DNA of 64,000 nucleotides from Umbellularia californica (lineage: Eukaryota > Streptophyta > Magnoliopsida > Laurales > Lauraceae). Positions within the stretch are counted from its first letter, which is position 1; each line of letters begins with the position of its first letter. The DNA lies in contig JAPQWN010000006.1 of NCBI GenBank assembly GCA_028538565.1, positions 66,700,984 through 66,764,983 of the forward strand, in the 5' to 3' direction. The notes below the pieces were generated by a model. It saw only the letters and a list, made by a program, of their open reading frames with translations. It ran no database searches and had not been told where the DNA came from. Made by a program: the position numbers and the translations under genes. Below are positions 46,722 through 56,805 of the stretch, one piece after another.

Positions 46722-48010
46722 GGTAGCTTTTGGTTCGCGTGAAGGGAGGTCGGAATGGAATGGTCATTCCAACGGAGTGACCATTCCGACGTTTGGTTCG
46801 CTAAAAGGGGGCGGAATGGCCATTACCTCCGGAATCTCATTCCTTTATTTGAGGGAATCACCATTCCATCCAAGAACGGAAGGAATCACCATTCCATACC
46901 TTTCTAACTTTTTGTTGAGACCAAAATACCCTCGCTTGTAATATTATTATTATATAATAATAATAATAATATAATATCTTTTTCACCCAACCATTGTGGG
47001 GCCCACCCAAAATATTATAATAAAATATAATAATATATTATTATATCATAATAATAATAATATAATATCTTTTCCACCAACTATTGTGGGGCCCACCCAA
47101 AATATTATAATATATTATTATATAATAATAATAATAATATAATATCTTTTCCACCAACTATTGTAGGGCCCACCCAAAATATTATAATAAAATATAATAA
47201 TATATTATTATATCATAATAATAATATAATATCTTTTCCACCAACTATTGTGGGGCCCACCGAAAATATTATAATAAAATATTATAATATATTATTATAT
47301 CATAATAATAATAATATAATATCTTTTTCACCCAACCATTGTGGGGCCCACCCAAAATATTATAATAATATATAATAATATATTATTATATCATAATAAT
47401 AATAATAATATAATATCTTTTTCACCCAACCATTGTGGGGCCCACCCAAAATATTATATCTATCTATCTATCTACTATTATAAAAGAGGCTATGTTGCAT
47501 GGTTTTTTCAACCAACCATTGTGGGGTCTACCCCCAAATATTATAATATAATATAAGAATATATTATTTTGAGAAATTGTAAAATTTTTCACTACACCTT
47601 TGTGGGGCTCACTCCAAAATATTATAATGCAAACTTTTTCACTACACATTGTGGGGCCACCCCAAATAGTATAATATAATATAATAATATATTATTATGA
47701 GAAATTACAAACTTTTTCACTACACCTTCATGGGGCCCACCCCCAAATCATCCACCACAAACAATGCAAATATGACTGTAGAATCTAACAAGGATATTTT
47801 GGCCAATCTTATGTAAATTTGATTCCATTCCAGGCAGCATTCCAGCGTACCAAACGCAGGAATATGAATTAGAATTCCATTACTAGGTTGATTCCTTAGC
47901 GTACCAAACGCTGGAATGGAATTAACTATTCCTGCCTCATTCCATTCCATTGTTATTCCGGTCTCCATTCTATTTCTGCCTACAACTATTCCGGCGAACC
48001 AAACGCTACC
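46722..48010. mobile_element. Harbinger-type non-autonomous element (1.29 kb) carrying a satellite array
   Basis: Terminal inverted repeats GGTAGCTTTTGGTTCGC (46722-46738) and, inverted, GGTAGCGTTTGGTTCGC (47994-48010) match at 16 of 17. The target duplication is TTA (46719-46721, 48011-48013), as in PIF/Harbinger. Sub-terminal ggaatggaatgg / ccattccattcc words pair, and the word accaaacgc occurs three times near the right end (47.85-48.0 kb). No transposase; the centre is a tandem array. Confidence 0.88.
46985..47745. repeat. Satellite array of about ten units inside the Harbinger-type element
   Basis: Each unit has ccaMcYattgtggggcccac then ccaaaatattataat and an AT-rich (taataatatattattat) tail. 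The gtgggg word recurs near 46996, 47086, 47163, 47250, 47341, 47435, 47521, 47602, 47651 and 47730, a period of about 77-94 bp with one short unit. Right-hand units are more diverged. Confidence 0.9.
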
Positions 48011-48159
48011 TTACTATATAACTCTTTCAAATGTCTTCAGTGCACTAATATCTAAAGTAATTAAAATCAGTTGGGGGCAGGCAGCCAAAAAAGCACGAAT
48101 CCACACCAATTTTCGGTCAAAATCTATAAATCTAATGCATCAAAAAAATCTAAACATCA

Positions 48160-48290
48160 TATGTAAATCCAACAGTGAGAATAATTCTAGTTCCCTGTGC
48201 GTATACCATCACATATTGAGTGCAATATTTGAGCAGGTTGCTGCTAGCAAAGATGAGCCATAAGTATCAATTCAGGCGGCTTCATAATAT
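48160..48290. repeat. Segment C, copied at 56.68-56.81 kb
   Basis: Shared words with the later copy: aacagtgag, ctccctRtgcRt, cacatattgaRtg, gagcaggttgc and gatgagcc/ggtgagcc, in the same order and orientation. Confidence 0.7.
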
Positions 48291-48329
48291 TGGCATATCT
48301 CATGCAGAGGAGATAATCCTTCAAGATAA

Positions 48330-48453
48330 AAATTTGTGGCATCGATCGAGAGCCGGGTAAATCCCCTATGCCCCAATGTGATAGTGTAGCTTTGAACCCT
48401 CAACTTCTGGATGCAAATCGTGGTCTTACACCAACTAAGCTACTCCTTGGGGT
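48330..48453 (-). repeat. tRNA-derived SINE
   Basis: On the - strand tagcttagttgg (48431-48442) matches an A box and gggttcaaagc (48389-48399) a B box, spaced about 35 bases as in tRNA genes. The sequence cannot fold as an intact tRNA by eye, and continues into gatttacccggctctcg. The intervening part holds no coding sequence. Confidence 0.5.
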
Positions 48454-48459
48454 TATGAG

Positions 48460-49250
48460 CACTGAACTTACAGTGTACACCTCCTAGTATGGTTCACCCT
48501 ATCACCCATCCAAATGGACCCGCCACCTATGATAGTTACTATTTTTTTTTTTTTTTCACACTGATCCAAATGGATTGGACTATTGGATTGGCTAGCCATT
48601 TTTCCTTTTGACATAAATCCGTTAAATTCGTTAGGCCAAGCAGAAGGTGTTGAGATGTAGGACCCATCTAGATCTTTCTATCCCACCTTGGTCACATTGG
48701 CTAGTGGGCCCCCACAACAAGCTGCACATGGGTGCATAGGGTAAACCACCATATGTATATTTGAAATCCTAAAAAATGCCCCATGTAAAGAACAACCCTT
48801 TTTGCACCCCTATTTTTCTTTTAGGGTGATCAAAGCACCACACTGGCTGAAAGAGATATCTTAGATGGCCCCGGATTTCGAGCATGGGGATCAATCCCGT
48901 GCCTCCAACCCAGTTCAATCATGACCCACGAATTTAACGACTTCATATTAAAGAAAACAATTTGACCCTCATCCAATGGTTCCCCCAATTCGAATAGATG
49001 GAAACACAATGATCTTATCTAATTCAAGGGATCTCACGTGTGTGAATGAATTATATTGTTGATCGATGGTTCCCTGCATGCTACCTTGTATGTGTGTGAA
49101 ATGATCTTGAACATCTTCAAGAAAGGGCTGACCCACATCACCACTTCGACTGTGGTCTTTTTCCAGGTGCGTCTCCTCTTCAACTTCTAAGCCCAAATAG
49201 GTAAAAGCATTCCCTTCTTCTTCCTCATCTTCATCTGTAATTATTTCTCA
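48460..49250 (+). promoter_or_regulatory. Upstream region of the F-box gene
   Basis: Non-coding, with a poly(T) run near 48541. A pyrimidine-rich stretch (49212-49240) immediately precedes the start codon. No clear TATA box. Confidence 0.3.
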
Positions 49251-50414
49251 ATGTCCACCAACTGGGTCGATCTTCCTCAAGATCTGTTGGTGATGATTTG
49301 CAATTTTTTGATTTCACCCGATTGCATAACATTGCAATCTGTTTGCAAGCCATGGCGAGCGACTTTGAAGAATATCAGTAGCAGATTCCGCGAGTTGCCA
49401 TGGCTGATGATGCTTCCTAAAGACAAAGAAGAAGATCCCGACGCTCGCGATTTCTTTAGTCTCTCCAAGCAGAAGATATTCACTGTTCATCTTCCGGAGA
49501 TGCGCGGCAAGCGCTGCTGCGGGTCCTTCCGGAACGGGTGGCTGATGACTGTGGACATAGATCTCAACATATCTCTCTTTCATCCATGGTCTAAAAAGAC
49601 ATTACAGCTCCCTCACCAGTCCACCTTCAAACACCATAACTACTTTGGCGTAGGCGAGCCTGGAGCGTACACCATTGAAGAGATGCGTGACATGCACATA
49701 TGCAAGGCTGCACTTTCGGATGATGCCAACATGGTGGTGGTCATCTACGGATTTGGAGATTTTGCCTTTTGCAGAATTGGAGATAAGGTCTGGACTGAGA
49801 TCTATGAAGCCCCATCCATGGAGGATGTCGTATATCACAATGGACGGTTTTACGCCCTCAGTCCGCAACAAGGCATATACCTTTTTCGCTGCGAGGACAA
49901 TCCCCCCTCCTTTGAAAAGCTCACTCAAGGCTTTTTACCCTATGGCCCTTCCTACTTGGTACCCGACATAGTTTCTGATAGCATGTTTGTGATTATGAGA
50001 GATGAAGGGTATATCGATAACACTCGTCCACGCATATCGCGCAATTTTGACATTTACAAGGCCCCTGCCCCGGTGGGGGAGGGGGCGCCCGTTAAAGAAT
50101 TGACTAAGGTGGAAAGCTTGGGGGATAGGATAGTGTTTCTGGGGTATAATTCTTCCATAATTGTTATGGCAAGCGAATTCCCAGGCTTCAAAGGAAATCG
50201 CATATATTTTGGAGACAACTGCCCGGAACTATATTTTCGCAGTCCACGCGGATGTTGTGATTCGGGTGTTTTTAATGTCGAGGATCGGAAGGTCCAACAA
50301 CTTTTTGCAGACAGATTTCATCCTCCCTCAGCACCTCCTCTATGGATTGCAACCCCGCCCTATTCCCTCCACAAGGAACGATTACGGTGGAGAAAAGCTA
50401 CACCTTCTACTTAA
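49251..50414 (+). CDS. F-box protein with DUF295 (KIB-type) domain, single exon
   Basis: A 387-residue open frame. Residues about 5-42 (WVDLPQDLLVMICNFLIS, then LQSVCKPWRATLKN) form an F-box, the motif that binds SKP1 in SCF ubiquitin ligases. The remainder matches the plant DUF295 layout: PWLMMLPKD, then FFSLSKQKIFTVHLPEMRGK (about 68-87), GSFRNGWLM, LFHPWSKKTLQLP, then beta-propeller-like repeats (WTEIYEAPSMEDVVYHNGRF, FYALSPQQGIYLF) and a C-terminal GNRIYFGDNCPELYF with DSGVFNVED. Intronless structure is common in the family. The start ATG directly precedes the F-box. The substrate is unknown; DUF295 genes often occur as fast-evolving lineage-specific sets. It lies between the PDI 3' region and its degenerate duplicate and was not itself duplicated in this window. 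Confidence 0.9.
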   Translation: MSTNWVDLPQDLLVMICNFLISPDCITLQSVCKPWRATLKNISSRFRELPWLMMLPKDKEEDPDARDFFSLSKQKIFTVHLPEMRGKRCCGSFRNGWLMTVDIDLNISLFHPWSKKTLQLPHQSTFKHHNYFGVGEPGAYTIEEMRDMHICKAALSDDANMVVVIYGFGDFAFCRIGDKVWTEIYEAPSMEDVVYHNGRFYALSPQQGIYLFRCEDNPPSFEKLTQGFLPYGPSYLVPDIVSDSMFVIMRDEGYIDNTRPRISRNFDIYKAPAPVGEGAPVKELTKVESLGDRIVFLGYNSSIIVMASEFPGFKGNRIYFGDNCPELYFRSPRGCCDSGVFNVEDRKVQQLFADRFHPPSAPPLWIATPPYSLHKERLRWRKATPST

Positions 50415-51059
50415 CAGCAGGTAACAATTTTAATTTGCTTATTATTTAGAGCGTTTTAAGTATTATGTCCAAATGCAAACAGAGAGATGCTTTTGTTTAT
50501 TTGTTGGCATTTAAGTACAATGTCCAAATGCAAACAGTGAGATGCTTTTGTTATTTTGTCTTTCTCCACTATTTCCATTTGCAATTCTATTTAACAATTT
50601 TCCTTTACCCTCTTTTTTTTTTTTTTTTGTTTACAAGAGGGATAGAGTAAGAGTGGATAAGTGTCACACTATGCATAAAGTTAAAGCTGAGTGAGTTAAA
50701 ATATAGTTTCGGATGGTGGTGTAAAGGAAAAAAAAAGTATTAAATGAATAGGATGGAGTAAAAAGGCTTATTATTATAAATTGTGGGAGCAACTCTGAGT
50801 AGAGTGAAGTGGAATAAAATAGGAATCCACATCAGCAGACAGGTTTGCTCCTCTCGTCTCCTCAGTGCCATCCCAACACATTAAAAAGTATAACTTCCTA
50901 ATGTTGGGACCAATTCCACTCCGCCTTCACTTCTCGCTCAAGTGAAAACAAACATGCCATTATATCCCAGATTATTATTGAATATTCTAGATTGTTGAGC
51001 TTGTTTTTTTTTTCATATGTTACCTTCCAATGCTGAGCCTAACTGGTGTTCTGTGTTTG
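50415..51059. other. F-box gene 3' flank
   Basis: Contains a short direct repeat (tgtccaaatgcaaacagWgagatgctttt, at about 50467 and 50519), a poly(T) run near 50612 and AT-rich non-coding DNA. No further gene. Confidence 0.45.
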
Positions 51060-51735
51060 TTTCATTCTGGTCATGTTGTTGGTTTCTATTAATCATGTTT
51101 GATGTTTCGTTTTAAGAAGGAAAGCAAAAATAGCATACTATTTTCAGTTGGAGAGAAGTATTGCATTAAGGAACATTCTGTTACTATTTTCTCTCAGATT
51201 GAAGTTTTAAGAAGGAAAAAATGTGTGTTCACTGTATACAATTGGGTTCTTAAAAGTAATCCTGAGTAATAATGAAAACATGGGAGCTGACTCTCTGCAA
51301 AAAGGCCAGCACTGAGCACCCAATATAGCTTCTTGATTTGTGTGGACTGAGGAGAACATCAATGTATTCAATGGCTTAGTTGTTTAGTAGCTTTTCTTAC
51401 TTCTTAGGTTTTCATGCTCCACTTTTACCTTTTGCCAAACAACAACCCCCACCACCAATGATCAGTCCTACCACGCATTCACACCAATGAGCTTCCAAAC
51501 CACATACAAATTAGCGCTCACCCCATTTGACCAATTCAAATTCTGTACGACTGAGACCTTTAAACTAAGGGTTAGAATGATCGCATGGTTCCCATATTTT
51601 TGCACACACCTAAGTTTGATATATACTTTGCCATCCCATATTCCCTCCTAATGTGATTGCCATCCATCTAGGTGGGCCAATGAGGCAGGCCTTAGTTTGC
51701 TTTGGAATCAACTGTATGTTCTGTGTTGCATGGTC
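51060..51735. repeat. Segment A', degenerate copy of PDI intron 9 sequence
   Basis: Direct-orientation copy of 41750-42560 (see segment A). It ends at ctgtgttgcatgg, where the intron 9 homology stops short of exon 10, and LINE sequence in the opposite orientation to the 43-45 kb copy begins. Confidence 0.8.
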
Positions 51736-51739
51736 AACA

Positions 51740-53505
51740 ACCTTGGAAAGAGAGGCATATCTTCGGAGGCTATTTCAGATTTACATTTGCTCTATGGGAA
51801 GAAGAGGAGACGGCTGACCATCTGTTCTAGCATTGAGTTTTCCTATTATTTGTGGTGTTGGTTTCTTGTGTGGAGTAGTGTTCATTGCCATTAGTGCTTT
51901 CCAAAATTGTTGCTGGGTATGGTTGAGGCTTGGAGGTTGTCTCCATTCTCTAGGTGTGGTCCGGTTCTTTTGATGCTTGTTCCGTTTTCCATATTATGGT
52001 ATGTGTGGAAAGAGAGGAATGCTAGAGTTTTCAGGGGATTTGTGACGTATGTGGTGCCCTTGGTGTTTGCAGATAGCCAAATGGGCCTATACTAGTAGGG
52101 AGTTTGACAATCTTATTGTCGATGGTATCTGGCATAATTGAGATGCCTCCTTGTATCATGAGAGATCTAAGGAGAGTAAAGTGGTATCTTGGGCTCCACC
52201 TCATTTAGGAAAGTTGAAGTTTAATGTCGAAGGAGTCGCTAGGGGAAGCCGTGGCTGGCGGGAGTAGGTAGGACGTGCTTAGCAACAGTCAAGGTTTAAT
52301 TTCGGTTTTCTAAGTGTGCGCTTGTACGATGAGAGGAATCCAAGGTAGAGAGGAGCACTGTTCTGATTTTCCTTGCAGCCACTTATTTTAATTGTTTGGT
52401 GCAATGTTTTTTCCTCATGAAAAAAAAAAAGAAAAAAAACCCTGCTTTTCTCCGATGAAATTGATTTTGATTTGCTATGTGATGGGTAGCAATGTGAGAC
52501 TCCTCTATATCATGAAAACGGAAATCCGGAGAGAACAAAATCATCTCACTACACAAACACGCCCTAAGAATGTGGGTTGTATCGAGTCTAATGAGGCAGA
52601 GGCAGTGGCTATTTTAAAAGGCTTCACATCTTTGATTCATTGTCTCTTTAAGCTAATTTGATGGTGGAAAGTGAATCTGAATTAGTATTTTAAAACCCGT
52701 ACTCAGCCCTGACTCGATCATGGTGGGTCAAGTTGAGTTGGGTGCAACTTGGTTGTGTCAGGTTGAGTCTCAAATGAAAGCCTGAGTTAAACGCTTAGAG
52801 AATCCACTCTCTTTTTGTGGATATGCCATAGAAAAGCACCTACCAGTTGCCAGAGAGAGGACCTGGCATTAGTGACAAGGCTAGAAAGTAGAATCCAGTT
52901 ATTGATACTAATGCACATGTGCATTGAGTCTAGATCCTCTGATGCTTTGACAATTGACTTACAAAAATGTTGAATTGAAGGAGTGGAATTCCACATTGGG
53001 GCCCGTGTATTGAAAATTTGTGCCTCTCAAAATGGCCGACCTCCCATTTTATCGTAAATCCCCAAATTTTACTTAGGGCAAACCAATTCCTACAAAGTAT
53101 TTGGGGTATACAATAAACTGGGAGAGCATTCATTTTGAGCGGCCCGGATTTACAATAGGTGCGCCCGACTGTGGGGTGTCACTCATTTAACTCAGGATTT
53201 CTTTAAGTTGAAGCAAGAGGATCAGGACTCATATGCACTACATTTCTTCGAGTCTCAAGTCTCAACTCACTACCACTCATTTATTACTTTCAACTGCTTC
53301 TTTTCTCAATTCAATTCTCATTTAAAATCTGCTTCTTCTTTACTCCTCTATATGATCCTCGCAAAAGACGAAAATGATACATCTTAGGACTTGACCGAGT
53401 CCATTAGGAAGCGACATGTCCATGACCATGTGCAAGTCTAATCGGACTAGGATGAGTTTTAAAATGCTGCTCTTAATGCAATTTCTTAGGTGTCTTTTGC
53501 CTCAG
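51740..53505 (+). pseudogene. L1-type LINE remnant, inverted copy of the 43-45 kb remnant
   Basis: Reads EAWRLSPFSRCGPVLLML, then LVPFSILWYVWKERNARVF (zf-RVT end), then SKVVSWAPPHLGKLKFNV with GVARGSRGW (start of RNase H), and later ESNEAEAVAILKGF. Broken by insertions and stops. The same MITE-type insertion boundary (cctaagaatgtgggttgtat) occurs in both copies, so it predates the duplication. Continues at 55242 after the inserted hAT-like element. Confidence 0.7.
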
Positions 53506-55234
53506 AGTGTGTTTGGTGGACTTTGTAAAAGCCAATGGCAACTTTTTGGTAAAAAAATGTGTTTGATTAGTGGAGCTCTTGTAGCTGCTTTGTAAAGGCA
53601 AAAGCGCCTAATGTTGTTTGGTAAGGATATTGATAAGAAACAACTGTTAGCAACTAATAAAAAATAATATTTTAAAAATTTATAATAAAAAATAGCACCT
53701 CATAAAATCTTAAACATATTATTTATAATCATAATGTTATAAAAAAAATATATTTATAATCATCAAGCAAAAAAGAAAGAAAAAGAAAAGAAAAGAAAAG
53801 AAGAGGAAGAAAGGAAAAGCAAATCCAATCCTGCAATTATCTTTCTAAAACAGCACTCTATCTAGATTCAAGCAGGAAAAAAATAAACAGATTAAAACAT
53901 ACAGCATGTATAATAATAGTTACAATAACAAAATAATCATTTGCTTCCAAAACTTTTGAAAGTGAGAGTGTCTTATAAGCTATGACATATTTTGCCTAGC
54001 ATACTACACTAAAATGGAGGCTCAAAGGTTCATTTGGATGTACTATAACCTATAGGCAGTTAGACATTTCACATAATAGGTGGTTATCCAATTTTTAATG
54101 TTTTGAGGAAGTGTACAGGTTACAAACTATGTTAGGCTTTCTTCTGCCTATTCCACCAAAAGTTGTTATCAGCATTGAGAGCCAGCATTCTATATGGATT
54201 GAGAAGTTTGAACAATTAGCATCCAATATTTTCTTTAATGGGATTCCAATGCAAAAACCTAGTGAATTATAGTAACCATTAGCACACTATCCATCCGCAT
54301 TCAAATGGAAGTCCCTTCCCAAGCTTCTGTATTCCACATCTCATTTTCCACCACAACCAAATGGCATTATACTTCATATCTTTTAGATCCTCTTATATTG
54401 CCAGCAAAGAACCGCAGGCTATTAAAAAACCCCTGCATATCCAATGCACCCCCAACCCATTCAACCTCAATTCTACCATCCATATCTGACGAATTGTCCA
54501 ACTCAACTCCATCTGTGTCTTTATCCAGTACCCCCTTCCTCATCAATAGGGCCTTCTCAAACATCTGCTGCAAATCTGTGCATAGATTTTTCATTGAATA
54601 ATCTGAACTCTCCTCTCTTCAATGGACTCTCAGCCTTCTGTTCGAGTTCCATGAACCCTTCTCTGCCATCTTCGTTATTCCCTTAACTGCCATTAAGATC
54701 TCACACCCAGATTGGATGAGGCCTTTTGTTGCCACCACTGCTAATCCTACAATTGCCGTCAAATCCTTATTTTGACCTCTGATCCCTGGGAAACCCAAAT
54801 CCAGAGATGGGTTTTTGTTAATGACCTTCTAGGTTCACAGGAATCACCGCAAGGATTAGCAGCTGTTTAGTTCAACTATTTTGTCTTCCCATCGCACCGT
54901 ACTTCTTGCATCTGTGAACTTCAGACTTGCAGGAGACCCCGGGAACAGAGCAGAAATAGAAGGGGAAAAGATTCAATGCAATGAAGAAGAAGAAAACTAG
55001 TTTTTTGTTTCCCGCCAAGTTACCGTTTCCATGTGCAATGCTGTCCGCAAAAGTGAAGCAGCAGCTTCCTAACGTAAAGTCGCAGGAGGTTGGCTTGTGA
55101 GAAAAGTGAAAATTGACGTTTGCTTAATAAAAAGTGCTTTTTAAATGCTAATGACTAAACACAATTTTAATAGCTTTTCTATTTTTCAGAAGCATAAGGT
55201 CAAAAAAGTTCTTTGAAAAGTGCAACTAAACGCA
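53506..55234. mobile_element. hAT-like element inserted in the LINE copy
   Basis: The empty site is visible in the paralogous LINE remnant at about 43.15-43.20 kb (gggttgccttagagattcc on the - strand). Here the sequence reads GCCTCAG, then 1.73 kb of extra DNA, then GCCTTAGTGATTCC, giving a 7-bp (possibly 8) target duplication with one change. Ends tgtgtttggtggactttg and, inverted, tgcgtttagttgcacttt are imperfect inverted repeats. The interior contains A/T-rich and AAAGA-rich tracts; no transposase recognised. Confidence 0.7.
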
Positions 55235-55241
55235 GCCTTAG

Positions 55242-55530
55242 TGATTCCAACTCTATTTCAAAAAAATCAAGTTCGTATCGTCCTTGCTTTAAGTGAAGTT
55301 TCAGCAAGTGGGGAGGATGGCTAATGGTTTTGTGGATGCTTTGGCCAACAAGGTGCATTAATTTTCTCATTTGCTTGCTTTCACAATGCTGTTAGTTGTT
55401 TCTTTTGTTTTGTCGCGATTCTTTTATACCATTGTGTTCTCCCTATCTCCAAGATGGGGTATTTTGGATTGATGTAAATCTTTCTCCTCTTTGATTTAAT
55501 TTTCCGTTATCAATATATAAAAAAAAAATG
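55242..55530 (+). pseudogene. 3' end of the LINE copy, continuing after the hAT-like element
   Basis: Continues RNase H as MANGFVDALANK (compare the MADALA motif at the end of plant L1 ORF2) and then the LINE 3' UTR (cattgtgttctcc, aagatggggtattttgg), ending in A-rich sequence at 55520-55529. Collinear in reverse with 43195-42895. Confidence 0.65.
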
Positions 55531-55563
55531 GATTATTAACAACTAGCAAGCCACGATTGACAG

Positions 55564-55762
55564 TATGCACTAGAATATGAGTTGGCATCTCATTAACAGA
55601 AAGATTAGAGGTTGGAAAACTACCTTCATAGCTCATCTTCCGAGCACTCAGTAGTTTGAATAGTTGTGTCTTTATTCTTTTGAATGAACCCAATGATATC
55701 TTCTTTGGACCTATTCACATCATATTGCACTAGCTTGCCTCTTGCAGATGAGAAGTATAATG
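55564..55762 (-). pseudogene. Inverted partial copy of PDI exon 10
   Basis: On the - strand the coding match runs from 55762 (LYFSSARGKLVQYDV, compare LYFSSASGKIVEYDG in the true exon) through NRSKEDIIGFIQKNKDTTIQ to a TGA at 55627-55629. It then continues into the region after the PDI stop, including gaaggtagttttccaacctc and the ctcatattctagtg word. The 45 codons have no stop or indel, but the copy lacks the first part of exon 10, has no upstream exons nearby, and ends EDEL rather than KDEL. Not a functional gene. Confidence 0.88.
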
Positions 55763-56424
55763 CAAGCTAGAAAGAAAGAAAGAGAAAGGCCTCCACTCTA
55801 GATGAACATGTCCAAACCAGGTAGGCTCGTCTGAGTTTATCATAGTTGCAGTTTTCAACTTTCTGATTTGGTTTCAGCGAACTGTTCCGAGATAATGGAA
55901 CACTAGGATTTTCATACCCTGACATTGTAATTTAATTCCTTGGTTGATCGTTTTAATCTGGACATAATTTTCTGGCTTGCCATAAACATGCTAATGCTGC
56001 CAAAGAATTTCACTTTCTTGAATGGAAAGCCACTGCTAAAGTTCTAGCATTTGATGTTTACTGGTCATACCGACCTGCAACACAATGAGCACAATTTTGT
56101 ATGTCTTACAACCATTATTGGTGAAATCAAATTTGGGATGAACAATACTTCTGAATTTAATTGTTGCTTTGGTTATAATCTATGTTGGGAAAAATTACGC
56201 CCTCCTTTTCAGGGCTGGATCACACCTATAATTTGCTGCTTTTGTTTGGAATTTATTGAAAAAATGGTCATTATGCAAATGGTAGAGGTTTAGCCAGCTA
56301 AATGCTCCATGAAGCAAGGTGTTCCAGACAATATGTGCTGGAGGCTGTTAGGGGCTGGGAACCCTGTAAGGCCTATGGGGTCAATATCCAAAGTCAATTT
56401 ATCCCTTGAGAGGTTTGGTGGGCT
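55763..56424. other. DNA between the PDI exon copy and segment B'
   Basis: Non-coding, AT-rich; small frames have no domain. The last 100 bases before B' could be LINE-derived. Confidence 0.35.
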
Positions 56425-56528
56425 TTTAAGAATGCATCCTAAGCTTCATGGAAATTCCAGTTTATCATCAATGAGATCAAGGCTTTTATGTAGGTGGTTG
56501 GTGGTGTCTTTTCAGCATACTTGAGAGG
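56425..56528. repeat. Segment B', copy of 45.26-45.36 kb
   Basis: Direct-orientation match to segment B (gcttcatggaaattccag, tttatcatcaatg, ggtggttggtggtgtct, cagcatacttgagaggg). Confidence 0.8.
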
Positions 56529-56679
56529 GTTTTCAAAGTGAGTCTCTTCCATTCAAGGCCTTTCTGAAGCCACTGTATAAATGCATACCTATCCAGACTC
56601 AGAAACCACTAACAAAACCACCTCCAACAGGAGCAGGTCACCCATTTAACAGGGCACATTTTCATCCCTAATTTCACAT

Positions 56680-56805
56680 GTAAGTCAAACAGTGAGTACC
56701 ACTCCAGCTCCCTATGCATGTACCAACACATATTGAATGTAATATATGAGCAGGTTGCAGCAAGGAAAGGTGAGCCCTACAGCTCAATTCAAGTGCCTAC
56801 ATTAT
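56680..56805. repeat. Segment C', copy of 48.16-48.29 kb
   Basis: Direct-orientation match to segment C (aacagtgagtacc, cacatattgaatgtaat, gagcaggttgcagcaa). Marks the right limit of the recognisable duplicated region. Confidence 0.7.

Noticed and set aside
48380..48453. tRNA gene
   Set aside because: A and B boxes are recognisable but stems do not pair as a tRNA by eye; better explained as a SINE head.
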